Below are positions 26,008-33,366 of a stretch of DNA of 44,534 nt, one piece after another (positions within the stretch are counted from its first letter, which is position 1; each line of letters starts with the position of its first letter). Location: NCBI GenBank assembly GCA_020062205.1, contig JAGUWT010000248.1:1-44534 (forward strand), in the 5' to 3' direction. Both the position numbers and the translations under genes were made by a program. This DNA comes from Thermodesulfovibrionales bacterium (GTDB taxonomy: Bacteria > Nitrospirota > Thermodesulfovibrionia > Thermodesulfovibrionales > SM23-35). The notes under the pieces were generated by a model. It ran no database searches. It was given only the letters and a program-made list of their open reading frames with translations, and was not told the DNA's origin.

Positions 26008-26038
26008 CTTCTATCTCCAATCTTCTATCTGCTAGATC
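26004..26038. repeat. Heptanucleotide repeat, 5' side of four-helix-bundle gene 2
   Basis: Five 7-mers on the plus strand: CCATCTT, CTATCTC, CAATCTT, CTATCTG, CTAGATC. Read on the minus strand they are purine-rich (AGATAGA, AGATTGG type). They contain the wzm stop codon (26032-26034) at one end and the ATG of the four-helix-bundle gene at the other. Polarity is opposite to the array at 25604-25638. Confidence 0.8.
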
Positions 26039-26883
26039 AGATCTGCAAAAGTTTTTTCCGTCTTGCGGAAACGGGATACGCCCAGCCAGAGGAAGAATGT
26101 AATGATAGCAAGACTGAGTATGAAGCCTGGTACGTAAATGGGGCTGTTGCCGCCGAGGATGCACCAGCGGAAACCGTCGATCACCCCCACCATGGGATTC
26201 AGGCTGTAAAGCAGTCGCCATTGCTCCGGGACGACCTTGCTGCTGAATCCTACCGGAGAAACATAAAGACCGAACTGCACCACAAACGGGATGATATAGC
26301 GGAAATCCCGGTATTTCACATTGAGCGCCGTAATCCAGAGACCGGGTCCCAGGCTGGCCAGCAAGGCCAGGATGATGAAGAACGGCAGCAACAGCATGTG
26401 CCAGCCGGGTGCGAATTGATAATAGACCATCATTCCGATTAGAATAATAAAACTGATGAGGAAATCTATTAAAGCGGTTACCAGGGTCGCCGTGGGAATG
26501 ATCAGTCTGGGGAAGTAAACCTTACTGATCAGCTTCTCATTGCCGATCAGACTGTTGGACGATTCACTCAGTGCGTTTGAGAAAAGGGACCAGGGGAGCA
26601 TGGCGGCAAAGACCATCAGTGCGTAAGGTGCGCTTCCGTCGCTGGGGAGTTTGGCGATTCGGCCAAAAATGACGGTAAACACAATCATTGTAAGAAAGGG
26701 CCTGAGAATTGCCCAGAGAATCCCGATGATGGTCTGCTTGTAACGCACGGAGATATCACGCCAGGCCAGAATCAGAAAGAGTTCACGGTATCGCCAGAGA
26801 TCGGCCCAGTAGTTTTTCTCCGTGCGGCCGGGCTCGATGATGAACACCGGTTCTTGTGTATGTGTCGAAGATGAGTCAGTCAT
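26032..26883 (-). CDS. wzm: Polysaccharide ABC exporter permease
   Basis: A 283-residue ABC2-type membrane protein with about six transmembrane helices. Family blocks are LWRYRELFLILAWRDISVRY, KQTIIGILWAILRPFLTMIV, MLPWSLFSNALSES, LISKVYFPRLIIP, ALNVKYRDFRYIIPFVVQFG and LLYSLNPMVGVIDGFRW. It forms the channel that, with Wzt, moves undecaprenyl-linked polysaccharide across the inner membrane. Length is normal. GC is higher than in the stubs upstream. The wzm-wzt pair is split by the four-helix-bundle cassette. Confidence 0.94.
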   Translation of the reverse strand: MTDSSSTHTQEPVFIIEPGRTEKNYWADLWRYRELFLILAWRDISVRYKQTIIGILWAILRPFLTMIVFTVIFGRIAKLPSDGSAPYALMVFAAMLPWSLFSNALSESSNSLIGNEKLISKVYFPRLIIPTATLVTALIDFLISFIILIGMMVYYQFAPGWHMLLLPFFIILALLASLGPGLWITALNVKYRDFRYIIPFVVQFGLYVSPVGFSSKVVPEQWRLLYSLNPMVGVIDGFRWCILGGNSPIYVPGFILSLAIITFFLWLGVSRFRKTEKTFADLI

Positions 26884-27003
26884 TTATCCAATGATGTCGA
26901 GTATGATCAGCATTTTATTACGGCAATCAGGCCAACGCCTGCTGCGAGGATGATGTGCCTATACTTCTTAACAATATGATTGATTTAAGGATTCAATTTT
27001 ATA

Positions 27004-27234
27004 TTATATACGACCGTATTGTGATGTTAAAGCACCAATTCCTATAGCCTCGTGTGTAGATTTTTTTATCAAATTCTCTACAATTTCTCTCGAATAGCGA
27101 AAACAGTTAATATCAAGTACTTCTACATTATGTCGCTTCTCTCGTAAAGAACTTGCAATATAGCCGGTCCCCAATGGAACTGAATTTGCTGGCGATGTTT
27201 CCCGTATTGGTGGACAAATCAATAAAATTTTCAT
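27004..27234 (-). pseudogene. N-terminal stub of a B12-binding radical SAM protein
   Basis: Seventy-six codons reading MKILLICPPIRETSPANSV, then PLGTGYIASSLREKRHNVEV and GIGALTSQYGRI, then stop. This is the start of the cobalamin-binding domain found at the N-terminus of B12-dependent radical SAM enzymes, normally 450-550 residues. The CxxxCxxC cluster domain is absent. An intact ribosome site (AGGAG) precedes the ATG. The tail after ALTSQYG is followed at once by unrelated AT-rich sequence, so a deletion joined the gene to the wzm upstream region. Confidence 0.75.
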
Positions 27235-27253
27235 ATATACTCCTGGTTACCTA

Positions 27254-27484
27254 TTATTTTATTGTTTTAAAGCCCGTTGCCGTTATTACATTCGAAAATA
27301 AAATTATTGCCATTAAACCAAAATCTGAAGGCGCCAATAGTCTTGCCAAAATTATGGCGCTTATAAAATTTAAACCTCTGGCGCATATCCCGGCTGCGGT
27401 TACCCAGATCACCCCTTTACTAACCTTGTGCGATAATGATCGGTTAATTCCGGGTGATAAATCAGCATTGATATATTCCGACAT
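27254..27484 (-). pseudogene. N-terminal stub of a Wzx-type oligosaccharide flippase
   Basis: Seventy-six codons: a short polar start, then LSHKVSKGVIWVTAAGI, NFISAIILARLLAPSDFGLM and AIILFSNVITATGF, then stop. The ARLLAPSDFGLMAI block is the hallmark of the polysaccharide_synt (MOP flippase) N-terminus. Full-length Wzx has about 400-500 residues and 12-14 helices; here only about two remain. It lies 19 bp upstream of the radical SAM stub, so both genes lost their 3' parts but kept their starts. It points to an earlier Wzx/Wzy-dependent system. Confidence 0.82.
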
Positions 27485-27572
27485 CTATGTCATCTGTACT
27501 GGCATAAATTTATTTTCCAACAAAATCCCGGTGTAGAGGTATAGCTTTTTTAATACCAACAAAAGAGAGAAT

Positions 27573-27589
27573 GAGCAAACTTCTTGCTC
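27573..27589 (-). terminator. Candidate terminator hairpin after the GH57-like gene
   Basis: Inverted repeat GAGCAA-ACTTC-TTGCTC, 20 bp beyond the GH57-like stop. On the minus strand it is followed by ATTCTCTCTTTTG, a T-rich but not uninterrupted tail. The stem has six pairs and can be extended with a bulge. Confidence 0.38.
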
Positions 27590-27608
27590 TTCTTTGTTTT
27601 ATCACTGC

Positions 27609-29681
27609 TTAGTCTTTTTTCTGTAAACCACTGATGCTTAAAACAAAACGTAATGGTCCGGGAACAGGCTGAACTTTACTTTCATCCATTTCGCCGCAGG
27701 AAAACATAAGACGACAAAAAAATGAAGGTAATGCTTCTTTATATACTATCATAGGCATTGCAGCACATACCGTCTGGTCATAGGAAACCGCAAGACCCTT
27801 CTCAGAATCACCTATTACAACAATGCCTTCTGTTGCACCTAATCCATGTGATGCTGTTACAATACTTGAGCCCGGTGCATCGTGAGATATAACCGAACCA
27901 GTCATTTTAAAAACCTCAAAATCATAACCACCATTATGTGTTGCATAGAACATATCTTTTCTTTCAAAAGATTCTGGCATGAGGGTTATCATTCCTGTTT
28001 TAAATGACCCGTGAGGAATGGTTTCCCATTCAAACATGATATCAATATCAATCTGAGGGATGTCTTTATAAACTGTAAACCTCTTTTTAACAGGTCCTGC
28101 ATCTGTAGTGACCATAACAGAACATCTTATCCATTCTCCAACATCGCCTGCCCCCCAATCAAGAATGGGCTGTGCATTTTTCAGGTCAGTTAACTGTGAT
28201 TTGCCAGATCGTTGCAATACAGTGTTTGCAGAATACCAGTCTGCACTTAATGAGACATCTCTGAAATAGCCATGTTGAATAGTACCCAATAAAGGTTTTG
28301 AGGAAATCTCAGGGAATATAAGACGTTGGATTGCAAGACCACGCTTGCAGTTGAAAACTACATCTACCGAGTGAGTAGTGATATGCAAAAAGCGTTTATC
28401 CTGTTTCATATTAAAACCTTCAATAGATGATGATACATTTATATTCTCACCCTGAACTTTTTTTACTTTGTAAATCCTACCTTGGAGTCCATTTGCAGAT
28501 ATGGTAGATTTATTGTTCAACAGTGAATATTCTGAGACATAGGTACTTCTCTTTAACTCTTTAGATTTATTCTCAATCTTTAGCAAGAATGACTCCCATC
28601 GCTCTGGTGTTATATGTGTCCGAAAATCACTGGACCACAGATAGCAAAGCTCCTTCTGAAGTTCGTCCAGCTTCTCTCTTGAAAACTCATGTTGTTTTGA
28701 CAGCCAAAGCACCTTGCTACATATTTCATAACATATCGTATTGATATGAACATTATTTCGTCCAGTAACTGCCCATCTCGTAATATTGTATTTCGGCTGT
28801 TTCTTAACAGGAATCGGCTGCACAGGTGATTCGAGAGATAAGGGAACATACGATTGCGGCACATCTGTTGATTCAAGAACATTGGATGGGAAAATAAGTC
28901 TGAAATTATTATTATCTCTTAATAAATGGTATAGTTCCTTAATTTTTGGCCATTCATGAAGTGTGTTTAATTCTGGTTCAGTTTTAAATCTTCCAGGACG
29001 GAAATCAAATATCTCAGCATCATTGCCGTATAAACAAAAATTACGGTCCTTTTTGCCAACAGGCACAAGAAGATATGAGAGAAAATCTTCTATATCTATA
29101 TCACCCTGTGCAGCCCGTTGAAATTTCTGAAAGGTTATAGAGTCATTCCATATAACAGGTATTTTATAACTGTTTGTACCAATTGCGAACTGCGGATAGT
29201 AACGATATTCTTCATTCCATTCAGGATGAAGTGTTCGTGGATTATTCCATTCCATAATTATCGCCTTTGCTCCGATTCTGACATAGTGTTCAACAATACC
29301 TGCTGAATACGCCTGTTCATTAACATACCAGAGGTCAGGCATAGAATGGAGCAGTTGCTCATATATTTCCTTTCCGATATTTAAGTTCCATTTATTAACC
29401 TGAGCGGGAACCAAAGGTGCTATAAGTTGTGAGTAACCAGAACCTATAAACTCAACGAACTTTGACTTTATGGCCTTTTGCAATTTAGCAATCCATGATG
29501 GATCTATGTCAGCAACTAACTCAAGGGTGTAAGCAGGTGATTCAATAGCGATAGGGATTTTATCTTCAGTTGCTAATCTCAGAAGCGGCCAAAAGCATCT
29601 CTGAATAACGTCTTTTCTCTTTGATTCAGGAATGGAAGAGTAGGCAAGATTAAGGTGAAAAATAGAATAAAGTTTTAGCAT
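27609..29681 (-). CDS. Glycoside hydrolase family 57-like protein
   Basis: A 690-residue protein. The N-terminal barrel looks GH57-like: LYSIFHLNLAYSSIPE (motif 1 region), IPIAIESPAYTLEL, EFIGSGYSQLIAPLVP (77-92), DLWYVNEQAYS with E122 in the nucleophile position, and LYGNDAEIFDFRPGRF with D221 in the acid/base position. The C-terminal half (about 400-690) is a beta-rich domain, including VVFNCKRGLAIQRLIF and MITLMPESF. The family hydrolyses or rearranges alpha-glucans or alpha-galactosides; the substrate here is unknown. A diverged copy of the first 30 codons lies at 30766-30858, beyond a toxin-antitoxin island. Whether it acts inside or outside the cell is unclear, as no signal peptide is seen. 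Confidence 0.78.
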   Translation of the reverse strand: MLKLYSIFHLNLAYSSIPESKRKDVIQRCFWPLLRLATEDKIPIAIESPAYTLELVADIDPSWIAKLQKAIKSKFVEFIGSGYSQLIAPLVPAQVNKWNLNIGKEIYEQLLHSMPDLWYVNEQAYSAGIVEHYVRIGAKAIIMEWNNPRTLHPEWNEEYRYYPQFAIGTNSYKIPVIWNDSITFQKFQRAAQGDIDIEDFLSYLLVPVGKKDRNFCLYGNDAEIFDFRPGRFKTEPELNTLHEWPKIKELYHLLRDNNNFRLIFPSNVLESTDVPQSYVPLSLESPVQPIPVKKQPKYNITRWAVTGRNNVHINTICYEICSKVLWLSKQHEFSREKLDELQKELCYLWSSDFRTHITPERWESFLLKIENKSKELKRSTYVSEYSLLNNKSTISANGLQGRIYKVKKVQGENINVSSSIEGFNMKQDKRFLHITTHSVDVVFNCKRGLAIQRLIFPEISSKPLLGTIQHGYFRDVSLSADWYSANTVLQRSGKSQLTDLKNAQPILDWGAGDVGEWIRCSVMVTTDAGPVKKRFTVYKDIPQIDIDIMFEWETIPHGSFKTGMITLMPESFERKDMFYATHNGGYDFEVFKMTGSVISHDAPGSSIVTASHGLGATEGIVVIGDSEKGLAVSYDQTVCAAMPMIVYKEALPSFFCRLMFSCGEMDESKVQPVPGPLRFVLSISGLQKKD

Positions 29682-29814
29682 ATTTTGATGAAACTATAGT
29701 TCTTTCACTGACTTATTTTAGAATTCGCAAGAATGCATTACCGATAATTCATGTTGTACTTTTAAAACTAATTCTTCGGGGTCTGGTCTTCGGTCTCCAC
29801 ATAAGCTATTAAAA

Positions 29815-30039
29815 TTAATAGCCTTTTTCAATCCATTCCTCTCTTGTTATACCCGCCTGTTTTAGTATCCTCATTAACAAATCTACACTTATCTTTTGCT
29901 TGTGAGGATTTGGAATAGTTAATCTTACATTACCCTTTATCATATATAAATGCTTACCCCCACTATATGGGCCTTCGAAACTAAAATCTCTGAGTCTTTT
30001 TACAAGATCATCATAAGAGACAGGGCTTAGTTTAGACAT
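29815..30039 (-). CDS. hicA: HicA-family mRNA interferase toxin
   Basis: A 74-residue protein with the HicA double-stranded-RNA-binding-like fold: VSYDDLVKRLRDFSF, YSGGKHLYMIKGN with the active-site His in the G-x-K-H position, LTIPNPHKQKISVDLL and RILKQAGITREEWIEKG. All family blocks are present. It cleaves mRNA when freed from HicB. Its ATG directly follows the hicB stop, giving the order hicB-hicA. The 133 bp to the GH57-like start hold nothing recognisable. Confidence 0.9.
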   Translation of the reverse strand: MSKLSPVSYDDLVKRLRDFSFEGPYSGGKHLYMIKGNVRLTIPNPHKQKISVDLLMRILKQAGITREEWIEKGY

Positions 30040-30288
30040 TTATGCAATAGCTTCCTGTATCTCTTTTATCTCAAATTCTCCAAGCTTGGGAATTGAAATG
30101 CCCTTTTTTATACTTATCATTATCCAACCTTCAATTACTTCCTTAAGATTATTTCTGCATTCCTCAAGAGTCTTACCAGTAGCCCAAACACCTCCAAGCT
30201 CATCTATCTCTCCATAATATGGTTCCTTATCATCTATTATTTCATATCGAGCCCTTCTTAATGCTTCTTCAACGTATTCTATAATCAT
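30040..30288 (-). CDS. hicB: HicB-family antitoxin, short form
   Basis: An 82-residue protein with the partial RNase-H-like HicB fold: ARYEIIDDKEPYYGEIDEL, GGVWATGKTLEECRNNLKEV and IEGWIMISIKKGISIP. It lacks a C-terminal ribbon-helix-helix or HTH domain, so autoregulation, if any, must differ from long HicB proteins. The ATG at 30288 is chosen over an in-frame start at 30336 because GGAGG lies 9 nt upstream. It neutralises the HicA encoded immediately downstream. Confidence 0.88.
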   Translation of the reverse strand: MIIEYVEEALRRARYEIIDDKEPYYGEIDELGGVWATGKTLEECRNNLKEVIEGWIMISIKKGISIPKLGEFEIKEIQEAIA

Positions 30289-30316
30289 AATTAAATACCT
30301 CCATTTTATAATTATT

Positions 30317-30427
30317 TTAGCACATTGGGGGAACAAAAAAGGGTGAGTTAAACGCTATCTTATGTTTGGTTTCATTAGAGTTATCATAGGAATATATAAG
30401 AATATTGGTGTCAAAGAATATCTTCAC
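30317..30427 (-). pseudogene. N-terminal fragment of a PIN-domain toxin
   Basis: Thirty-six codons from GTG at 30427: KIFFDTNILIYSYDNSNET and KHKIAFNSP, then unrelated residues and stop at 30317. FFDTNILIY is the first acidic motif of VapC-type PIN ribonucleases, normally 130-140 residues. The other catalytic acids are absent, so it is inactive. It starts 10 bp after the antitoxin-like gene, the usual spacing of a toxin-antitoxin pair. Confidence 0.72.
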
Positions 30428-30436
30428 TTCTATGTT

Positions 30437-30652
30437 TTATTTATAGATCTCCTCTCTCTTAATGCGCACGTAACCAACATTTTTTCCTGTTTTCATCTCA
30501 TCTAACATTTCTTTGATAGCTGAGAAGTTTTTTTTGTCTTTTTTTATACTTACAATAACCTCCTGATTTTTCCAATCGCTAAGAAGATCATTTTCAAGCT
30601 CTATAATTCTATTGTCCTTTATTTTCCCTCGCAAAGTTATTGTTTTTTCCAT
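30437..30652 (-). CDS. Putative antitoxin partner of a truncated PIN toxin
   Basis: A 71-residue protein: an N-terminal beta-rich part (KTITLRGKIKDNRIIELEND, then QEVIVSIKKDKK) and a C-terminal charged helix (FSAIKEMLDEMKTGKNVGYV). The shape is that of small AbrB- or AF2212-like antitoxins, but no family can be named firmly. A GGGGGG ribosome site precedes the ATG. Its position 10 bp before the PIN fragment is the main evidence. With the toxin broken it has no obvious task. Confidence 0.6.
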   Translation of the reverse strand: MEKTITLRGKIKDNRIIELENDLLSDWKNQEVIVSIKKDKKNFSAIKEMLDEMKTGKNVGYVRIKREEIYK

Positions 30653-30765
30653 TGTTATTGTTCCCCCCTCTTTTTAATCGTATACCTTGCTCAAAAATAT
30701 TATAACACTTTTCATAACTCTAAGGACAAAGATAATATCTTCAATGATCTAAACCTTTAAAACGG

Positions 30766-30858
30766 TCAGAAACATCTGTCGATTACTTCTTTTCTTTTTG
30801 ACTCAGGAATTGATGAATAGGCAAGATTAAGGTGAAAAATAGAATAAAGTTTTAGCAT
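30766..30858 (-). pseudogene. 5' remnant of a second GH57-like gene
   Basis: Thirty codons match the start of the gene at 27609-29681: MLKLYSIFHLNLAYSSIPES followed by KRKEVIDRCF, then TGA where the intact copy has TGG. The first 40 bases are identical; after that most differences are at third codon positions. This remnant therefore came from a functional paralogue rather than a fresh duplication. Weak similarity continues to about 30725. It lies 93 bp upstream of the antitoxin-like gene's start and 5 bp after the SDR stop. Confidence 0.85.
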
Positions 30859-30863
30859 ATATA

Positions 30864-31631
30864 CTATCCTAAGGGATTCCCACCAGCTGCAAGCCATCCC
30901 CCATCAACATAAAATGACTGTCCTGTAATATAATTTGATGCTTCAGAGGCTAAAAAAACGGTAATACCTACTAAATCATCTGGGACACCAACTCGTCCCA
31001 TAGGAATCAGTCTGATAAAACTATTCTTCACCTCCTCATTAGCAAAAATATCTTGCGTCATTTTAGTTAAAAACCTCCCAGGCCCGATACAATTAACATT
31101 GATATTAAATTTTGCCCATTCAACTGCAAGGGCCTTTGTCAATTGACGAATCGCGCCACGGCTTGCTACATACGCAGCTATATTTGGAATACCTATCTCC
31201 GCCGTGAGAGACGAGACCAATATGATCTTCCCTCTCCGTCTTGGTATCATATATTTTGCAGCCTCCTGACAACAGAAAAAAGTCCCTGAAAGATTTACCT
31301 TGAGTACACGTTCCCACTCATCACAAGTGAACTCAACTGCAGGCTTTCGAATCTGTATTCCAGCAGCAGTAATAAGTACATCAATACTGCCAAACCTATC
31401 AAATGAAGATTTCATAAGAAATTTGACTTGTTTATTATCTCCAACATCGGTTGGAACTATATGGACACGCGATGCCTCAATACCAATTTTTCCAGCAGCA
31501 TCCTCAAGTCTCCGTTTATCTCTGGAAGCAAGCACAATATTTGCCCCGGCTTTTCCAAGAGCCTGTGCCATTGCGAAACCGAGATCTCCGCTTGCCCCTG
31601 TAATTACTCCAACTTTTTCTTCAAGTAGCAT
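30864..31631 (-). CDS. Classical SDR oxidoreductase with YxxxR active site
   Basis: A 255-residue classical SDR: cofactor loop GVITGASGDLGFAMA, LITAAGIQIRKP (NNAG equivalent), IILVSSLTAEIG (Ser), INVNCIGPGRF and the C-terminal ASNYITGQSFYVDGGW. The catalytic motif reads A-A-Y154-V-A-S-R158, with CGT for Arg where Lys is expected. Closest in style to gluconate 5-dehydrogenase and 3-oxoacyl-ACP-reductase-like enzymes. It forms a pair with the SDR 30 bp upstream and probably acts on a sugar or polyol in the nonulosonate operon. Substrate unknown. Confidence 0.88.
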   Translation of the reverse strand: MLLEEKVGVITGASGDLGFAMAQALGKAGANIVLASRDKRRLEDAAGKIGIEASRVHIVPTDVGDNKQVKFLMKSSFDRFGSIDVLITAAGIQIRKPAVEFTCDEWERVLKVNLSGTFFCCQEAAKYMIPRRRGKIILVSSLTAEIGIPNIAAYVASRGAIRQLTKALAVEWAKFNINVNCIGPGRFLTKMTQDIFANEEVKNSFIRLIPMGRVGVPDDLVGITVFLASEASNYITGQSFYVDGGWLAAGGNPLG

Positions 31632-31661
31632 TGTTTGTTTTTTTCATTATCAACTTACTCA

Positions 31662-32447
31662 TTATTCCTTAGTGTAATTTCCCCACCATGCGCTTTTGGT
31701 CCAGCCCCCATCAATTACTATCTGCTGTCCATTTATATGTTTTGCCTCATCAGAAACTAAAAAGGCAATCAATGCCGCTACATCCTCAACCACACCAATC
31801 CTTACGTTTGGGGTTCTACCAAGCATTCCTGTTTCAACATCAGGACTTTGTGACAGGAACCACGAAGTTCTTGGTGTCTTTATAGGCCCTGGAGCCACAG
31901 CATTCACAGTAATTCCATATCTACCCCACTCTACTGCCAATGCCCTCGTGAGACCTTCTACACCCGACTTCGCAGCATTATATGCAGCCCTATTAGGATA
32001 CGTTGCGATATTATGAAAACTGGTCATATTCACTATTCTTCCATATTTATTTCTAATCATAGTGGAACCAAAAGTTTTACAACTCAGAAAGACACCATCG
32101 AGGTCTATAGAAAGGAGGGACCTCCAATCATCAAAACTTAAGTCTTCTGTTTTTTTTGCTACTGCCGCTGCAGCTGCACATGTCACAAGAATATCAATTT
32201 TCCCCCATGCTTTAACAACTTTATCCCTAATCTCTACCAAAGAATCTTCGTCTCTTACATCACAATTATAGTAACTTGCTCTCTTAAAACTGGGGTCTAA
32301 TTTTTCAGTCACTGTTTTTACATTTTCAGCGGATTTGGCAATCAAAGCAACATTGGCATTTAACCTAAAAAGCATCTCAGCCGTTGCAGCGCCGATACCG
32401 CTGCCTGCTCCAGTAATAATAGCCACCTTGTTTGAAAAATCGAACAT
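31662..32447 (-). CDS. Classical SDR oxidoreductase
   Basis: A 261-residue classical SDR: VAIITGAGSGIGAATAEML, S143 in IVNMTSFHNIA, the intact catalytic A-A-Y156-N-A-A-K160, ITVNAVAPGPIKTPR and INGQQIVIDGGW. The usual NNAG structural motif is replaced by LVTCAAAAAVAKK (88-99), which is unusual but not catalytic. GGAGGG precedes the ATG by 6 nt. It is the first of a tandem SDR pair; the partner at 30864-31631 carries Arg in place of the catalytic Lys. Confidence 0.9.
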   Translation of the reverse strand: MFDFSNKVAIITGAGSGIGAATAEMLFRLNANVALIAKSAENVKTVTEKLDPSFKRASYYNCDVRDEDSLVEIRDKVVKAWGKIDILVTCAAAAAVAKKTEDLSFDDWRSLLSIDLDGVFLSCKTFGSTMIRNKYGRIVNMTSFHNIATYPNRAAYNAAKSGVEGLTRALAVEWGRYGITVNAVAPGPIKTPRTSWFLSQSPDVETGMLGRTPNVRIGVVEDVAALIAFLVSDEAKHINGQQIVIDGGWTKSAWWGNYTKE

Positions 32448-32475
32448 TTAAACCCTCCCTCAAATTTAAATCGAA

Positions 32476-33366
32476 TTACTTTTCATAGATAAAGCATACA
32501 ATTTGTGTTGAACCATTATCCGTGTATTTTGCTAGATAATCAAAAGCACGTTTATAGGGTTGCGGAATAAGAGAAGAGGAAGCATTGGCCCCGAAACTCT
32601 TAGCTTCGGATAGAACAAATCCAGCATCATTAAAAAGTTTAACTAAGGATTCCCGTGTATAAAGGATCACATGCTCAAGAGGAAGAAAATGTTCCCATTC
32701 ACTCCCAAGCATTTCGGCTAAAATCCCGACCCTTGGTGTTTGTACTATAAATTTTCCGCCTTTTTTCAAATATGATTTTATATCCTGCAAAAACATCTGC
32801 GGATAGGAGATATGTTCCAACACATCCCACAGAAATATGTAATCGAAATGATCCATCTGGGTATCACTTAATATGTTGTAGCCCTTTCTAACAAACTCTT
32901 CGAGCAGGTCTTCTGCTATATCAAACCCATATAAGTCTTCTTTAAGACAGCCATGTAAAGTCAAAAAATCAAAAAAGAATCCATTTGCACATCCATAATC
33001 AAGAATCTTTTTATTATACAGCATCTCGATTGAAATCCCAGTATCCGATAGCGATAAATTATATTCATTAAAAATGATATTTTTATTCTCCTCATTATAT
33101 CTAAAAGCATGGGAGACTGTACCGGGGCTTTTTTTATTTCTGTAGTTTTGACGATAGTATTCATTTAGCTCCTGTTGCGCGGGAACCGGGAACATAAAAT
33201 AAGCACCGCATCTCTTGTTATTACACTTTAACCATGTGGATTCGTAATCTTCAAACCTTTTTGATATATGTTCCTCTGAGCACCAGGAATTACAAACAGG
33301 ACACGGCATGATTTCCGCTTTATACATGTCCTTCAATTCCATGTGTTTATCTAAATTTTTTCCCAT
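32476..33366 (-). CDS. SAM-dependent methyltransferase with N-terminal zinc-ribbon-like motif
   Basis: A 296-residue protein. The N-terminus has four cysteines in zinc-ribbon spacing (CPVCNSWC and CNNKRCGAYFMFPVP). The SAM domain has ILDYGCANGFFFDFL, DLYGFDIAEDL, FDYIFLWDVLEHISYPQ and YLKKGGKFIVQTPR, a Methyltransf_23 pattern. It resembles the methyltransferase at 35087-36028, so the two may methylate the same product. It overlaps the IolB-like gene by 16 nt. The exact start is uncertain; in-frame ATGs occur at codons 1, 9 and 14. Confidence 0.85.
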   Translation of the reverse strand: MGKNLDKHMELKDMYKAEIMPCPVCNSWCSEEHISKRFEDYESTWLKCNNKRCGAYFMFPVPAQQELNEYYRQNYRNKKSPGTVSHAFRYNEENKNIIFNEYNLSLSDTGISIEMLYNKKILDYGCANGFFFDFLTLHGCLKEDLYGFDIAEDLLEEFVRKGYNILSDTQMDHFDYIFLWDVLEHISYPQMFLQDIKSYLKKGGKFIVQTPRVGILAEMLGSEWEHFLPLEHVILYTRESLVKLFNDAGFVLSEAKSFGANASSSLIPQPYKRAFDYLAKYTDNGSTQIVCFIYEK

